DNA of 7,336 bases from JAOUEE01 sp051011595 (lineage in GTDB: Bacteria; Actinomycetota; Acidimicrobiia; Acidimicrobiales; SHLQ01), in NCBI GenBank assembly GCA_051011595.1, contig JBPCTQ010000112.1:1-7336 (forward strand), read 5' to 3'. Positions 1-5,609 of this stretch are shown piece after piece. The notes beneath the pieces are model-generated. The model made no database searches. It was not told the DNA's origin and was given only the letters and a program-made list of their open reading frames with translations. Every line of letters starts with the position of its first letter. The stretch's first letter is position 1. The position numbers and the translations under genes were made by a program.

Positions 1-503
1 GGATGAACCAGGCCGAAGTCGATCTCGGCACGCGAGATCACATCCCCACCGGCCACCCAATGCTCGTCGGGGGCGGCACCGGCCGGTTCGGCGGCTTCCT
101 CGATCTCGACCCCGTCGATCTGTGCTCGCAACGATCGGTACTTGGTCTCGCCGCCCACCACCAGCGCGGTGTCGAGAGCGCCGGTCGCGATCAACCGAGC
201 GGCTTCGCGCAGCGGGGCGGTCTGCAGCACACCGATGTCGGACAACACCGTGTGGGCATCGGGAGAACCCACCCGGTCGGCCACCAGCCGGGCCGGATCC
301 GACAGCCGGGCATGGCCCTTGGTGGCCGCCACCCACTGGAGCTCGCCCAATACCGACGGCGAACCGGCATCGGCGGCCGCCGATCGAGCGGCTTGTTCCA
401 TCAGTGCCACCACGTCGACCGCTTCGGAGGCGTTGGCGCAGCGCTGGCCGGCCGCGGCCGCCCCCACGATGACGGGGGTTCGGGGATCGAGCGAGGACAC
501 CAC
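1..503 (-). CDS. thiolase-like protein (acetyl-CoA acetyltransferase family), N-terminal part, cut by window edge
   Basis: Reading the minus strand leftward from 503 gives an uninterrupted frame of about 167 residues that runs off the window. It opens with VVSSLDPRTPVIVGAA, the N-terminal signature (DPRTPVIVG) of the thiolase-like 'acetyl-CoA acetyltransferase' family related to SCP-x thiolases. Residues 72-92 (RLVADRVGSPDAH..) and 100-121 (EAARLIATGALDTALVVGGETK) match the nucleophile helix and the following 'I..G..D..LV.GgE' strand of the thiolase fold. At the place where classical thiolases carry the acyl-accepting Cys, this protein reads SDIGVLQ (88-94) and has no Cys. The start GTG at 503 is chosen because GAGGAAGG (516-509) lies just upstream; GTG at 500 or 509 is possible. 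The gene is divergent from the flavoprotein operon and shares its promoter gap. By family it would act on CoA thioesters in the cytoplasm, but catalysis without the Cys is uncertain. Confidence 0.8.
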   Translation of the reverse strand, partial: MVSSLDPRTPVIVGAAAAGQRCANASEAVDVVALMEQAARSAAADAGSPSVLGELQWVAATKGHARLSDPARLVADRVGSPDAHTVLSDIGVLQTAPLREAARLIATGALDTALVVGGETKYRSLRAQIDGVEIEEAAEPAGAAPDEHWVAGGDVISRAEIDFGLVH

Positions 504-544
504 CCACACCTTCCTCGGCCTGCCTGCGCAGAACGGTCTGCCGT

Positions 545-574
545 ACAGTAGAACCCGTTCTTGTTCTGTGTCGT
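545..574 (-). promoter_or_regulatory. candidate promoter for the leftward thiolase-like gene, with a shared divergent -10
   Basis: On the minus strand a -10-like TACTGT (550-545) sits 18 bases from a -35-like ACGACA (574-569; four of six match TTGACA). This would start transcription about 20 bases before the Shine-Dalgarno of the thiolase-like gene. The same bases read on the plus strand give TACAGT (544-549), also of the TAnnnT form, so the two divergent genes may use overlapping -10 elements. No good -35 was found for the plus-strand reading. The palindromic operator candidate at 549-562 lies in the spacer. This is a motif match by eye only. Confidence 0.3.
549..562. promoter_or_regulatory. 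palindromic operator candidate, KstR-like
   Basis: The bases TAGAACCCGTTCTT contain the 12-bp dyad AGAAC-CC-GTTCT (550-561). The KstR (TetR-family) consensus of mycobacterial cholesterol catabolism is TNNAAC-N2-GTTNNA; seven of its eight fixed positions match here, and only the last A is T. A further copy of the left arm, AGAACGG at 530-536, pairs with CCGTTCT at 555-561. The site lies between two divergent genes with lipid/steroid-catabolism-like products, where a repressor could control both. No regulator of that family is encoded in this window, so the identity of the protein is inference. Confidence 0.5.
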
Positions 575-614
575 GGCCGGCCCACGACCACCGTCGCTCC
601 CTGAGGAAATGCAA

Positions 615-1733
615 GTGGCAACCGACTACGTCCAGATCGCCCGCGACCTGCGGCCCATCATCGAGGCCGATGCGGCCGACGACAGCCCGCTGTCGGACGC
701 CGTGGTGAAGTCGATGTACGAAGCCGAGTTGTTCGGCGCATCGATCCCCCGCGAGACCGGCGGGCTCGAGCTGTCGGTGCTCGACGCCATCGACGTCTAC
801 GCCGAGATCTCGGCGGCCGACGGATCCGCCGGTTGGTGTCTGATGGCCAGCTCCACCGCGGCGGCCTACTTCGGTGCCTGGGGTGGCGACGAGCTGGTGG
901 CCGAGATGTTCGGCGACGGCACCCCCATCGCCGCCGGTCAGTTCGCTCCGAAGGGTTCCGCCACGCCGGTCGATGGCGGGTACCGCATCAACGGGCAGTA
1001 CCAATTCGGCAGTGGCATCAACCATGCCCAGTGGGTGGGAGCCGGACTCATGACCGAGGGCGAGGCTCCCGAGTTCCGGCTGGCCATCTCACCGCTCGAC
1101 AACGCACAGGTCACCGGCAACTGGGATGTACTCGGACTCCAGAGCACGGCCAGCTACGACTATCACTTCGACGATGTGTTCGTGCCCGACGGCGCCACCT
1201 TCGAGTTCTTCGCACCAGAACGGCTGCGGGGCGGCCCGATGTACGACCTGGGTGTGTTGGTGCTCACTGCGTCGGGCCATGCCGGCTTCGCCATCGGGCT
1301 GGTGCGGCGGGCTCTCGACGAGCTGCGCATCAAGGCGGCTGGCGGCCACCAGCGAATGGCCGGCCACACCACGCTGGCCGACAGCGAACGGCTGCAATAC
1401 GACCTCGGTGTGCTCGAATCGCGATTCCGGTCGGCCGAACTGTGGGTACGCGATGCCTTCCGTCGGGCCGAAGCCGGCGCCATCGCCGGGATCCTCGACA
1501 ACGAGGCGATGATCGAGTCACGACAGGCCACCACCTTCATCACCCAGGAGGGCGCCGACATCATCCGCCAGGCCTACCTCCACGCGGGCACCGTCGGCTT
1601 GCGGGAGGGTCCGCTGAACCGGTGTTTCCGCGACATACACGCCGGCACCCAACACGCCGTGTGCAGTCCCATGTCGACCCTCGACTTCGGTGCTCACCTC
1701 ATCGCCACCGCTCCCACCGGGGACGACGAGTGA
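615..1733 (+). CDS. acyl-CoA dehydrogenase-fold flavoprotein, probable flavin-dependent monooxygenase (HsaA/DszC-like)
   Basis: About 372 residues, near the usual 390-400 of the group. The N-terminal helical domain (to about 105) contains IPRETGGLEL (44-53) and AEISAADGSAGW (63-74), which match 'P..yGG.e' and 'e.a..d.s.gW' of this fold. The beta domain has FGSGINHAQW (131-140) and NWDVLGLQSTASYD (169-182) followed by VFVP (188-191), as in HsaA, DszC and HpaB/HpaH-type hydroxylases. The C-terminal helical bundle ends in CFRDIHAGTQH (337-347), the position of the 'RD.hA..qH' motif of these enzymes. No obvious catalytic Glu of true acyl-CoA dehydrogenases was recognised, so hydroxylation with a partner flavin reductase is more likely than beta-oxidation. 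The GTG at 615 is chosen because GAGGAA (603-608) lies 6 bases upstream; ATG at 609 would sit on that site and TTG at 561 gives an unconserved, Pro-rich extension. First gene of the operon, overlapping the SDR gene by four bases. Substrate unknown. Confidence 0.85.
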   Translation: MATDYVQIARDLRPIIEADAADDSPLSDAVVKSMYEAELFGASIPRETGGLELSVLDAIDVYAEISAADGSAGWCLMASSTAAAYFGAWGGDELVAEMFGDGTPIAAGQFAPKGSATPVDGGYRINGQYQFGSGINHAQWVGAGLMTEGEAPEFRLAISPLDNAQVTGNWDVLGLQSTASYDYHFDDVFVPDGATFEFFAPERLRGGPMYDLGVLVLTASGHAGFAIGLVRRALDELRIKAAGGHQRMAGHTTLADSERLQYDLGVLESRFRSAELWVRDAFRRAEAGAIAGILDNEAMIESRQATTFITQEGADIIRQAYLHAGTVGLREGPLNRCFRDIHAGTQHAVCSPMSTLDFGAHLIATAPTGDDE

Positions 1734-2524
1734 GCCGGCTGGCCGATCGTGTCGCCATCATCACCGGCGCCGGTGGTGGTATCGGGCTGGCCTACGCCCG
1801 CCGATTCCTCGACGAGGGCGCCCGGGTGATGATCGCCGACATCGGAGAGGAACAAGGTCTCGAAGCCGTCGACCAACTCACCTCCGGCGGGGCAGCCGCC
1901 GGCGACGTGGCCTTCGTGAAGACCGACATCGCCGACGAGGCTTCAGTGCAGGCCTGCTTCGATGCCACCGTCGAACAGTTCGGCACCGTCGACATCCTGG
2001 TCAACAACGCGGCGATCTACGCCGACTACAACGGCTCGGACCACAGCCTCGACTACCTGCGCACCATGTTCGACGTGAACCTGCACGGGCAGTGGTTGAT
2101 GGCCCGGGCGGTGGCCCCCCATCTGGTCGACCAGCGCTGGGGGCGCATCGTCAACATCGGGTCGATCGCCGGCTACCTGCACCAGTTGGCGGCCATGACC
2201 TCACCGGCCGATTTCGAGCTGTCGTCCTACGCCTACCAGCAGACCAAGTGGGGTGTGATCGGGCTCACCCGCCACATGGCCGGTCAGTTGGGTCAGTTCA
2301 ACGTCACCGTCAACTGCATCGCACCGGGGCTCACCACCACGGCCGCCACCGAGAAGCAGGTGCCCACCGACTTCCAGCCCGTCTTCGCCCAGATGTCGGC
2401 CATGCAGCGCAACCCGGCCCCTGAACACATGGTGGGCGCCGCCGTGTTCTTCGCCAGCGGCGATGCCGACCTGGTGAACGGTCAGGTGCTGGTGGTCGAC
2501 GGCGGCAACATCATGCCGGTCTGA
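1730..2524 (+). CDS. short-chain dehydrogenase/reductase (classical SDR), NAD(H)-type
   Basis: A 264-residue Rossmann-fold oxidoreductase. Cofactor motif TGAGGGIG at 12-19; Asp37 at the end of the second strand (VMIAD) indicates NAD(H) preference. D66-I-A-D follows the adenine-ring site; NNAA at 92-95; structural Asn117 (FDVNLHG); Ser145 in NIGSIAG; Tyr169 and Lys173 form YxxxK. IAPG at about 198-201 and the C-terminal 'G..lvVDGG' complete the family pattern. The catalytic Ser-Tyr spacing is 24 residues rather than the usual 13 or so, so the loop between them carries an insertion of about 11 residues (around 150-165). The GTG start overlaps the previous stop in a GTGA quartet, which implies translational coupling. 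It probably oxidises or reduces a hydroxy/keto intermediate handled by the neighbouring flavoprotein and thiolase-like enzymes; the substrate is not readable. Confidence 0.92.
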   Translation: MSRLADRVAIITGAGGGIGLAYARRFLDEGARVMIADIGEEQGLEAVDQLTSGGAAAGDVAFVKTDIADEASVQACFDATVEQFGTVDILVNNAAIYADYNGSDHSLDYLRTMFDVNLHGQWLMARAVAPHLVDQRWGRIVNIGSIAGYLHQLAAMTSPADFELSSYAYQQTKWGVIGLTRHMAGQLGQFNVTVNCIAPGLTTTAATEKQVPTDFQPVFAQMSAMQRNPAPEHMVGAAVFFASGDADLVNGQVLVVDGGNIMPV

Positions 2525-2525
2525 C

Positions 2526-3635
2526 ATGAGTCGACCCGCCGCGTTGCTGGTGGGCGGAACCGGGCCCACCGGGCCCCACATCGCCGCGGGTCTCGAGGCG
2601 CGCGGCCACACCGTGACCGTGCTGCACACCGGCGGGCACGAGATCGACGACGTGGCCCACCTCGAACATCTGCATGCCGACGTGAAGTCGGGGGCCGCGG
2701 TGGCCGAGGCCATCGGCGACCGCACCTTCGACGTGGCGGTGGTGACCTACGGGCGGCTTCGCGAGATCGCCGAGGTACTGGTGGGTCGAGTCGGGCAGTT
2801 CCTCTCGGTGGGTGGGGCCCCGGCCTACCGCGGGTTCTTCGATGCCGGCCGCTGGGACCCGGCCGGCATGCCGGTACCCACCGGCGAGCACGCACCGAAG
2901 TCCGACGAAGGCGACGACGGCAAGAGCTATCGCGTCCGGCGCACCGAGGAGGCCGTGTTCGAACACCATCCGGCCGCCACCCACTTTCGTTATCCGTTCG
3001 TGTACGGCCCCCGCCAGCCGGTCCCTCGCGACTGGTACTTCGTGCGGCGCATGCTCGACGGGCGGGACCGGATCGTGGTGCCCGACGGCGGCCTCACCCT
3101 GATGAGCAGCGGTTACGTCGAGAACCTGGCCCACGGTCTGGTGTTGGCGGTCGGCAACGATCGGGCCGCCGGTGAGGTGTTCAACCTGGCCGACCGCGAA
3201 GTGCTCACCCTGAGCCAAGCCGGCGCCTGTTGTGCGGCCGAACTGGGTGTCGAGGTGGTGTTCGAGTCGATCCCCTGGGCATTGGCTCCGTGTACCCGCC
3301 CGCTGGTGGGTCAGGATCGAACCACCCATCGGGTGCTCGATGTGGCCAAGGCCGTCGAGCGGTTGGGGTACACCGATGTGGTGCCGGCCCGCGAGGCGGT
3401 GGCCCGCACCGCCCGTTGGTTGGTCGACCACCGGCCCGAGCCGGGTGGTTTCGAGGAGCGGATCCTGGAAGATCCCTTCGACTACGAAGCCGAAGATCAC
3501 CTGCTGGCCTGGTGGGACCAGGCCGTGGCCTCCTTCGCCGATCCCTACACCGCCCGAGACGAGGCCAGTCCCGGATACGGCCTGCACTACGGCGGCCCGG
3601 GCGCCAGCTACCAACGCCCCGACACCCGCATCTGA
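2526..3635 (+). CDS. NAD-dependent epimerase/dehydratase family protein (extended SDR)
   Basis: A 369-residue extended SDR. It opens with the nucleotide-binding loop GGTGPTG (10-16, GxxGxxG). FLSVGG (92-97) is the strand with the usual catalytic Ser94, and RYPFVYGPRQ (155-164) matches the 'RP..vYGP' strand. VRRMLDGR (173-180), GYVEN and GEVFNLADRE follow the normal order of the substrate-binding half. At the YxxxK site it reads Y135-R-V-R-R139, with Arg in place of Lys; the surrounding RRTEEAVFEHHP looks family-typical rather than a random mutation. The C-terminal 60-odd residues (PEPGGFEERILEDPFDYEAED..) are a tail beyond the core fold. The ATG begins one base after the SDR stop, with no clear Shine-Dalgarno, so translation is probably coupled. 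True epimerisation is unproven; it could be a reductase or a non-catalytic relative. Confidence 0.85.
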   Translation: MSRPAALLVGGTGPTGPHIAAGLEARGHTVTVLHTGGHEIDDVAHLEHLHADVKSGAAVAEAIGDRTFDVAVVTYGRLREIAEVLVGRVGQFLSVGGAPAYRGFFDAGRWDPAGMPVPTGEHAPKSDEGDDGKSYRVRRTEEAVFEHHPAATHFRYPFVYGPRQPVPRDWYFVRRMLDGRDRIVVPDGGLTLMSSGYVENLAHGLVLAVGNDRAAGEVFNLADREVLTLSQAGACCAAELGVEVVFESIPWALAPCTRPLVGQDRTTHRVLDVAKAVERLGYTDVVPAREAVARTARWLVDHRPEPGGFEERILEDPFDYEAEDHLLAWWDQAVASFADPYTARDEASPGYGLHYGGPGASYQRPDTRI

Positions 3636-3637
3636 CG

Positions 3638-3661
3638 GGGCTGCCCGGCGTGCGCAGGCCC
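3638..3661 (+). terminator. terminator-like hairpin just after the flavoprotein-SDR-epimerase operon
   Basis: Two bases after the stop codon, GGGCTGC (3638-3644) pairs with GCAG (3654-3657) and CCC (3659-3661). This gives seven base pairs with one bulged G (3658) and a nine-base loop. No T-run follows, as is common for high-GC actinobacterial terminators, so function is inferred from position and pairing only. Confidence 0.4.
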
Positions 3662-3753
3662 GATCTGGCGTCACAAACCGGTCAGCAAGACCGCTAACTG
3701 ACGCAATTTCGGACGACCCGGCGCCAGCGAGGGACGGCGGCGACGTTGTGAGG

Positions 3754-3778
3754 CGCTAGCCGATCAACTCGGTTAGTG
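3754..3778 (+). repeat. ten-pair stem-loop
   Basis: CGCTAGCCGA (3754-3763) pairs with TCGGTTAGTG (3769-3778) across the five-base loop TCAAC. All ten positions pair, two of them as G-U in RNA. As DNA the dyad is imperfect, while as RNA it is continuous, which favours a transcript structure over a protein-binding site. No T-run follows. Confidence 0.45.
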
Positions 3779-3799
3779 AGCGAAGCGAACGGCGACGAG

Positions 3800-3864
3800 C
3801 GACCAACCGGCGCCTCCGGCGCAGCCGCAGGTCGGTCGAGGAGCGCCAGCGACAGATCCGACCT
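3800..3864 (+). repeat. two mutually exclusive stem-loops
   Basis: Structure A: CGACCAACC (3800-3808) pairs with GGTCGGTCG (3830-3838) with one A-C mismatch, enclosing a perfect GCGCC/GGCGC hairpin with a TCC loop (3810-3822). Structure B: AGGTCGG (3829-3835) pairs perfectly with CCGACCT (3858-3864). Both use the same GGTCGG segment, so only one can form at a time. This is the layout of an attenuator or antiterminator, but it could equally be a by-product of a dispersed palindromic repeat. Confidence 0.4.
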
Positions 3865-3926
3865 CGCGGGAGTAGCTGAGTACAAATACCCACGGCACTG
3901 GGTCAGGGGGCGCTGCCGGGTGAGGC

Positions 3927-3943
3927 GCATCGGCAGACGATGC
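3927..3943 (+). promoter_or_regulatory. hairpin at the translation start of the first SGNH gene
   Basis: GCATCG (3927-3932) and CGATGC (3938-3943) form a perfect six-pair stem with the loop GCAGA. The hairpin ends four bases before the ATG at 3948 and covers where a ribosome-binding site would lie. No Shine-Dalgarno-like sequence is visible at normal spacing, so the gene may be leaderless or translationally controlled. It could also be a DNA-binding dyad. Confidence 0.35.
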
Positions 3944-3947
3944 AGTC

Positions 3948-4787
3948 ATGACCTCGCACCGCATCCTGTTCACCGCCGGCGCCTCGCTGTTGGTGATCGC
4001 CATCTTGCTGGCGTTGCTGACGCTGGGGAGGACTCCCGCAGCTGCTGCTCAGATCGACGCCGAACCGGTCATCACCGACGCCGCCCAATCCGAGCCCGCC
4101 ACCTCGGACACCGGCACTTCGGGCACCGCCGACTCGGTTGCTGCAACCGAGCCGGCGGAAGCGATCTCGCCAACCGAGCCGGCACGAGTGCTGGTGGTGG
4201 GTGACTCGATCACCCAATCGGCCCAGGTCGAGATCACGACGGCCATCGAAGCCGGCGGGTCCCAGATCCAGATGCTGAGCTGGGGGGGCACTGCTCCGTG
4301 CGACTGGATCGGACCAGTCACCGACACGGTCGCCGACTTCGACCCCGACATCGTCCTCATCGAGTTCGCCGGCAACGACCTCACCCCCTGCATCGCCGAC
4401 ACGCCCCGAGGCAGCGACGGTTACCTGGCCCGCTACACCGAAGACGCCCAGACCCTCACCGCCGCAGCCGCGGCCGGCGGCGCCACCGTGCGCTGGACGT
4501 CGGTTCCCATCATCGACCACGCCGACCACGAAGCGGTGGCCGTGGAGCTCAACGACCTCTACCGCACCCTTTCCGACAGCGGACAACTCACGCCGCTGCG
4601 GCCCGCTCTGACGGTGGCCGGCGCCTTCGGCTACGAGGATCGCTGCCGGGGCGAGACCGAGTGCGGCGACGCACCGGCCTTCAGCACCGTGCCGATCCGC
4701 TCGTTCGACGGTCTTCACCTCGCTCGGGCCGGTTCGGCTCGGATGGCTTCGGTCTACGCCCAGGTGGTCCACAGCCTCACCCGCTGA
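3948..4787 (+). CDS. SGNH/GDSL-family hydrolase, membrane-anchored or secreted (copy 1)
   Basis: A 279-residue protein. Residues 5-27 are a hydrophobic segment followed by AAAAQ, i.e. a signal peptide or single N-terminal anchor. An Ala/Thr/Glu-rich, low-complexity linker covers 35-79. The SGNH domain starts at 80: block I GDSIT (85-89, nucleophile Ser87), block II WGG (112-114, oxyanion Gly), block III AGND (141-144, Asn143), block V DGLH (254-257, Asp and His of the triad). Four cysteines (118, 148, 233, 239) suggest disulfides outside the cytoplasm. It most resembles SGNH domains attached to acyltransferase-3 proteins, so an O-acyl esterase or transferase acting on cell-surface glycans is plausible but not shown. 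A closely similar paralogue lies 1.7 kb downstream, with a Crp-type regulator between them. The ATG at 3948 is the first usable start, just ahead of the hydrophobic segment. Confidence 0.88.
   Translation: MTSHRILFTAGASLLVIAILLALLTLGRTPAAAAQIDAEPVITDAAQSEPATSDTGTSGTADSVAATEPAEAISPTEPARVLVVGDSITQSAQVEITTAIEAGGSQIQMLSWGGTAPCDWIGPVTDTVADFDPDIVLIEFAGNDLTPCIADTPRGSDGYLARYTEDAQTLTAAAAAGGATVRWTSVPIIDHADHEAVAVELNDLYRTLSDSGQLTPLRPALTVAGAFGYEDRCRGETECGDAPAFSTVPIRSFDGLHLARAGSARMASVYAQVVHSLTR
4188..4207 (+). repeat. direct repeat within the SGNH paralogues, copy 1
   Basis: Twenty bases encoding VLVVGDS are identical here and at 5901-5920, 1713 bases apart. They are part of a longer stretch of strong nucleotide similarity between the two SGNH genes, including a second shared stretch encoding ADFDPDIV and EFAGND. 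This is gene duplication rather than a mobile element. Confidence 0.7.
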
Positions 4788-4794
4788 ACCCCGG

Positions 4795-4822
4795 CATCGA
4801 CCGGGCCGCCAACCGGTCGATG
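4795..4822. terminator. perfect 10-bp inverted repeat after the first SGNH gene; terminator or operator
   Basis: CATCGACCGG (4795-4804) and CCGGTCGATG (4813-4822) are exact reverse complements around an eight-base loop. The hairpin begins seven bases after the SGNH stop and ends 40 bases before the regulator's ATG. Position fits a terminator between the genes, although no T-run follows; a binding site for autoregulation by the Crp-type protein is the alternative, but it does not resemble the TGTGA-N6-TCACA class. Confidence 0.55.
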
Positions 4823-4862
4823 AGTCTGTCACCATGGAGCAACGAGCCAGAAGGGGCTGTCG

Positions 4863-5552
4863 ATGGCGGTCGAGCACCACGGCCAGAAGACCGAAGCGAG
4901 CTTCACCGACGGTCTCAACGCGGCCGAGGCCGAAGCCTTCTGCGCGCTGGCCCGACGTCGATCGTTCCCGGCCGGCTCGACACTCTTCTACGAAGGTGAC
5001 CCTCCCGACGACGTGGTGTTGGTGGAGGAAGGTCAACTTAAGGTGTCGGTGACCGCACTCGACGGCCAAGAGGTGGTGCTGGCCGTCATCGAACCGGGTG
5101 AGCTCATCGGTGAGTTGAGCGCCATCGACGGCGAACCGCATTCGGCTTCGGCCGTGGCCCTCACCGATTGCACGGTGCAGATCGTCACCGCTGACCGTTT
5201 CATCAAATTCCTGCATGACTTTCCGCGGGTGCAATGGGAGTTGTTGGTGCAGGTGATCGTCGACCTTCGCCGCCAATCGCGCCGCACGTTCGAACTGGGC
5301 GCCGGTGATGCGTTGGGTCGAGTGTGTGGTTGTCTGGCCGAGATGGCCGCCCGTTACGGCGTCAGTGATGGTGAAGCGGTGCGTCTCGAATCGCCGATGA
5401 GCCAGACCGACATGGCTGCTTGGACCGGGCTGTCGCGCGAAGCGGTGGTGAAGGCGTTGCGGACGCTGCGGTCGCTGGGAGTGATCGAGAACGAGGGTCG
5501 CTCGTTCGTCATCACCGACATCGATGCCTTGCGAGCCCGCGCCGACTTCTGA
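4863..5552 (+). CDS. Crp/Fnr-family transcriptional regulator
   Basis: A 229-residue protein, normal for the family. Residues 14-120 form the cyclic-nucleotide-binding-like beta barrel: FPAGSTLFYEGDPPDDVVLVEEGQLKV (35-61) and the phosphate-binding cassette GELIGELSAIDGEPHSA (79-95). At the cassette site where cAMP-binding members have Arg (RSA), it has His93. The dimer helix covers about 121-145. The winged helix-turn-helix is at 179-217, with MSQTDMAAWTGLSREAVVKALRTL; Ser191-Arg192-Glu193 match the SRE of the Crp recognition helix, and Lys197 stands where Crp has Arg185. No Fnr-type N-terminal Cys cluster is seen (Cys27, 103, 155, 157 only). The start is supported by AAGGGG (4851-4856) six bases upstream. 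It is flanked by two SGNH genes on the same strand and is a candidate regulator of one or both; its ligand is unknown. Confidence 0.92.
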   Translation: MAVEHHGQKTEASFTDGLNAAEAEAFCALARRRSFPAGSTLFYEGDPPDDVVLVEEGQLKVSVTALDGQEVVLAVIEPGELIGELSAIDGEPHSASAVALTDCTVQIVTADRFIKFLHDFPRVQWELLVQVIVDLRRQSRRTFELGAGDALGRVCGCLAEMAARYGVSDGEAVRLESPMSQTDMAAWTGLSREAVVKALRTLRSLGVIENEGRSFVITDIDALRARADF

Positions 5553-5609
5553 GCGAGCCCCAATTTCATCAGCCGGGAAGGATTCGATCGTGGCTCCCGT
5601 CGTAGGGGC

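Larger units (their letters stand above)
3636..3947. other. 312-base gap without a convincing gene; hairpin-rich
   Basis: No open frame here has family-like content. The frame opening at 3776 (VSEANGDERPTG..) reads through GAGCGA-type repeats and then runs out of frame into the next gene. The gap instead holds a series of inverted repeats, listed separately, and a 10-base direct repeat GCGCCAGCGA at 3721-3730 and 3843-3852. Such GAGCGAAGCGA-like sequence is often seen as dispersed intergenic repeats in high-GC genomes, but whether it recurs in this genome cannot be seen from one window. Confidence 0.6.

Noticed and set aside
3..551. Plus-strand frames across the first 550 bases
   Set aside because: They are Gly/Arg/His/Pro-rich shadows; the minus strand carries the coherent thiolase-like protein.
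833..1729. N-terminal extension of the SDR to position 833
   Set aside because: It overlaps the flavoprotein gene in another frame and is Arg/His-rich; the GTG at 1730 places the Rossmann motif at the normal distance from the N-terminus.
2511..3674. A 387-residue minus-strand frame opposite the extended SDR
   Set aside because: Its coordinates mirror the real gene and the translation has no family motif, while the plus-strand product has a full GxxGxxG Rossmann pattern.
3879..3890. A-rich TACAAATACC as a -10 element for the first SGNH gene
   Set aside because: It does not fit TAnnnT and no -35 sits at the right distance.
3776..4204. A 142-residue plus-strand frame across the hairpin-rich gap
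   Set aside because: The N-terminal part reads GAGCGA-type repeats and the rest is the SGNH gene in the wrong frame.
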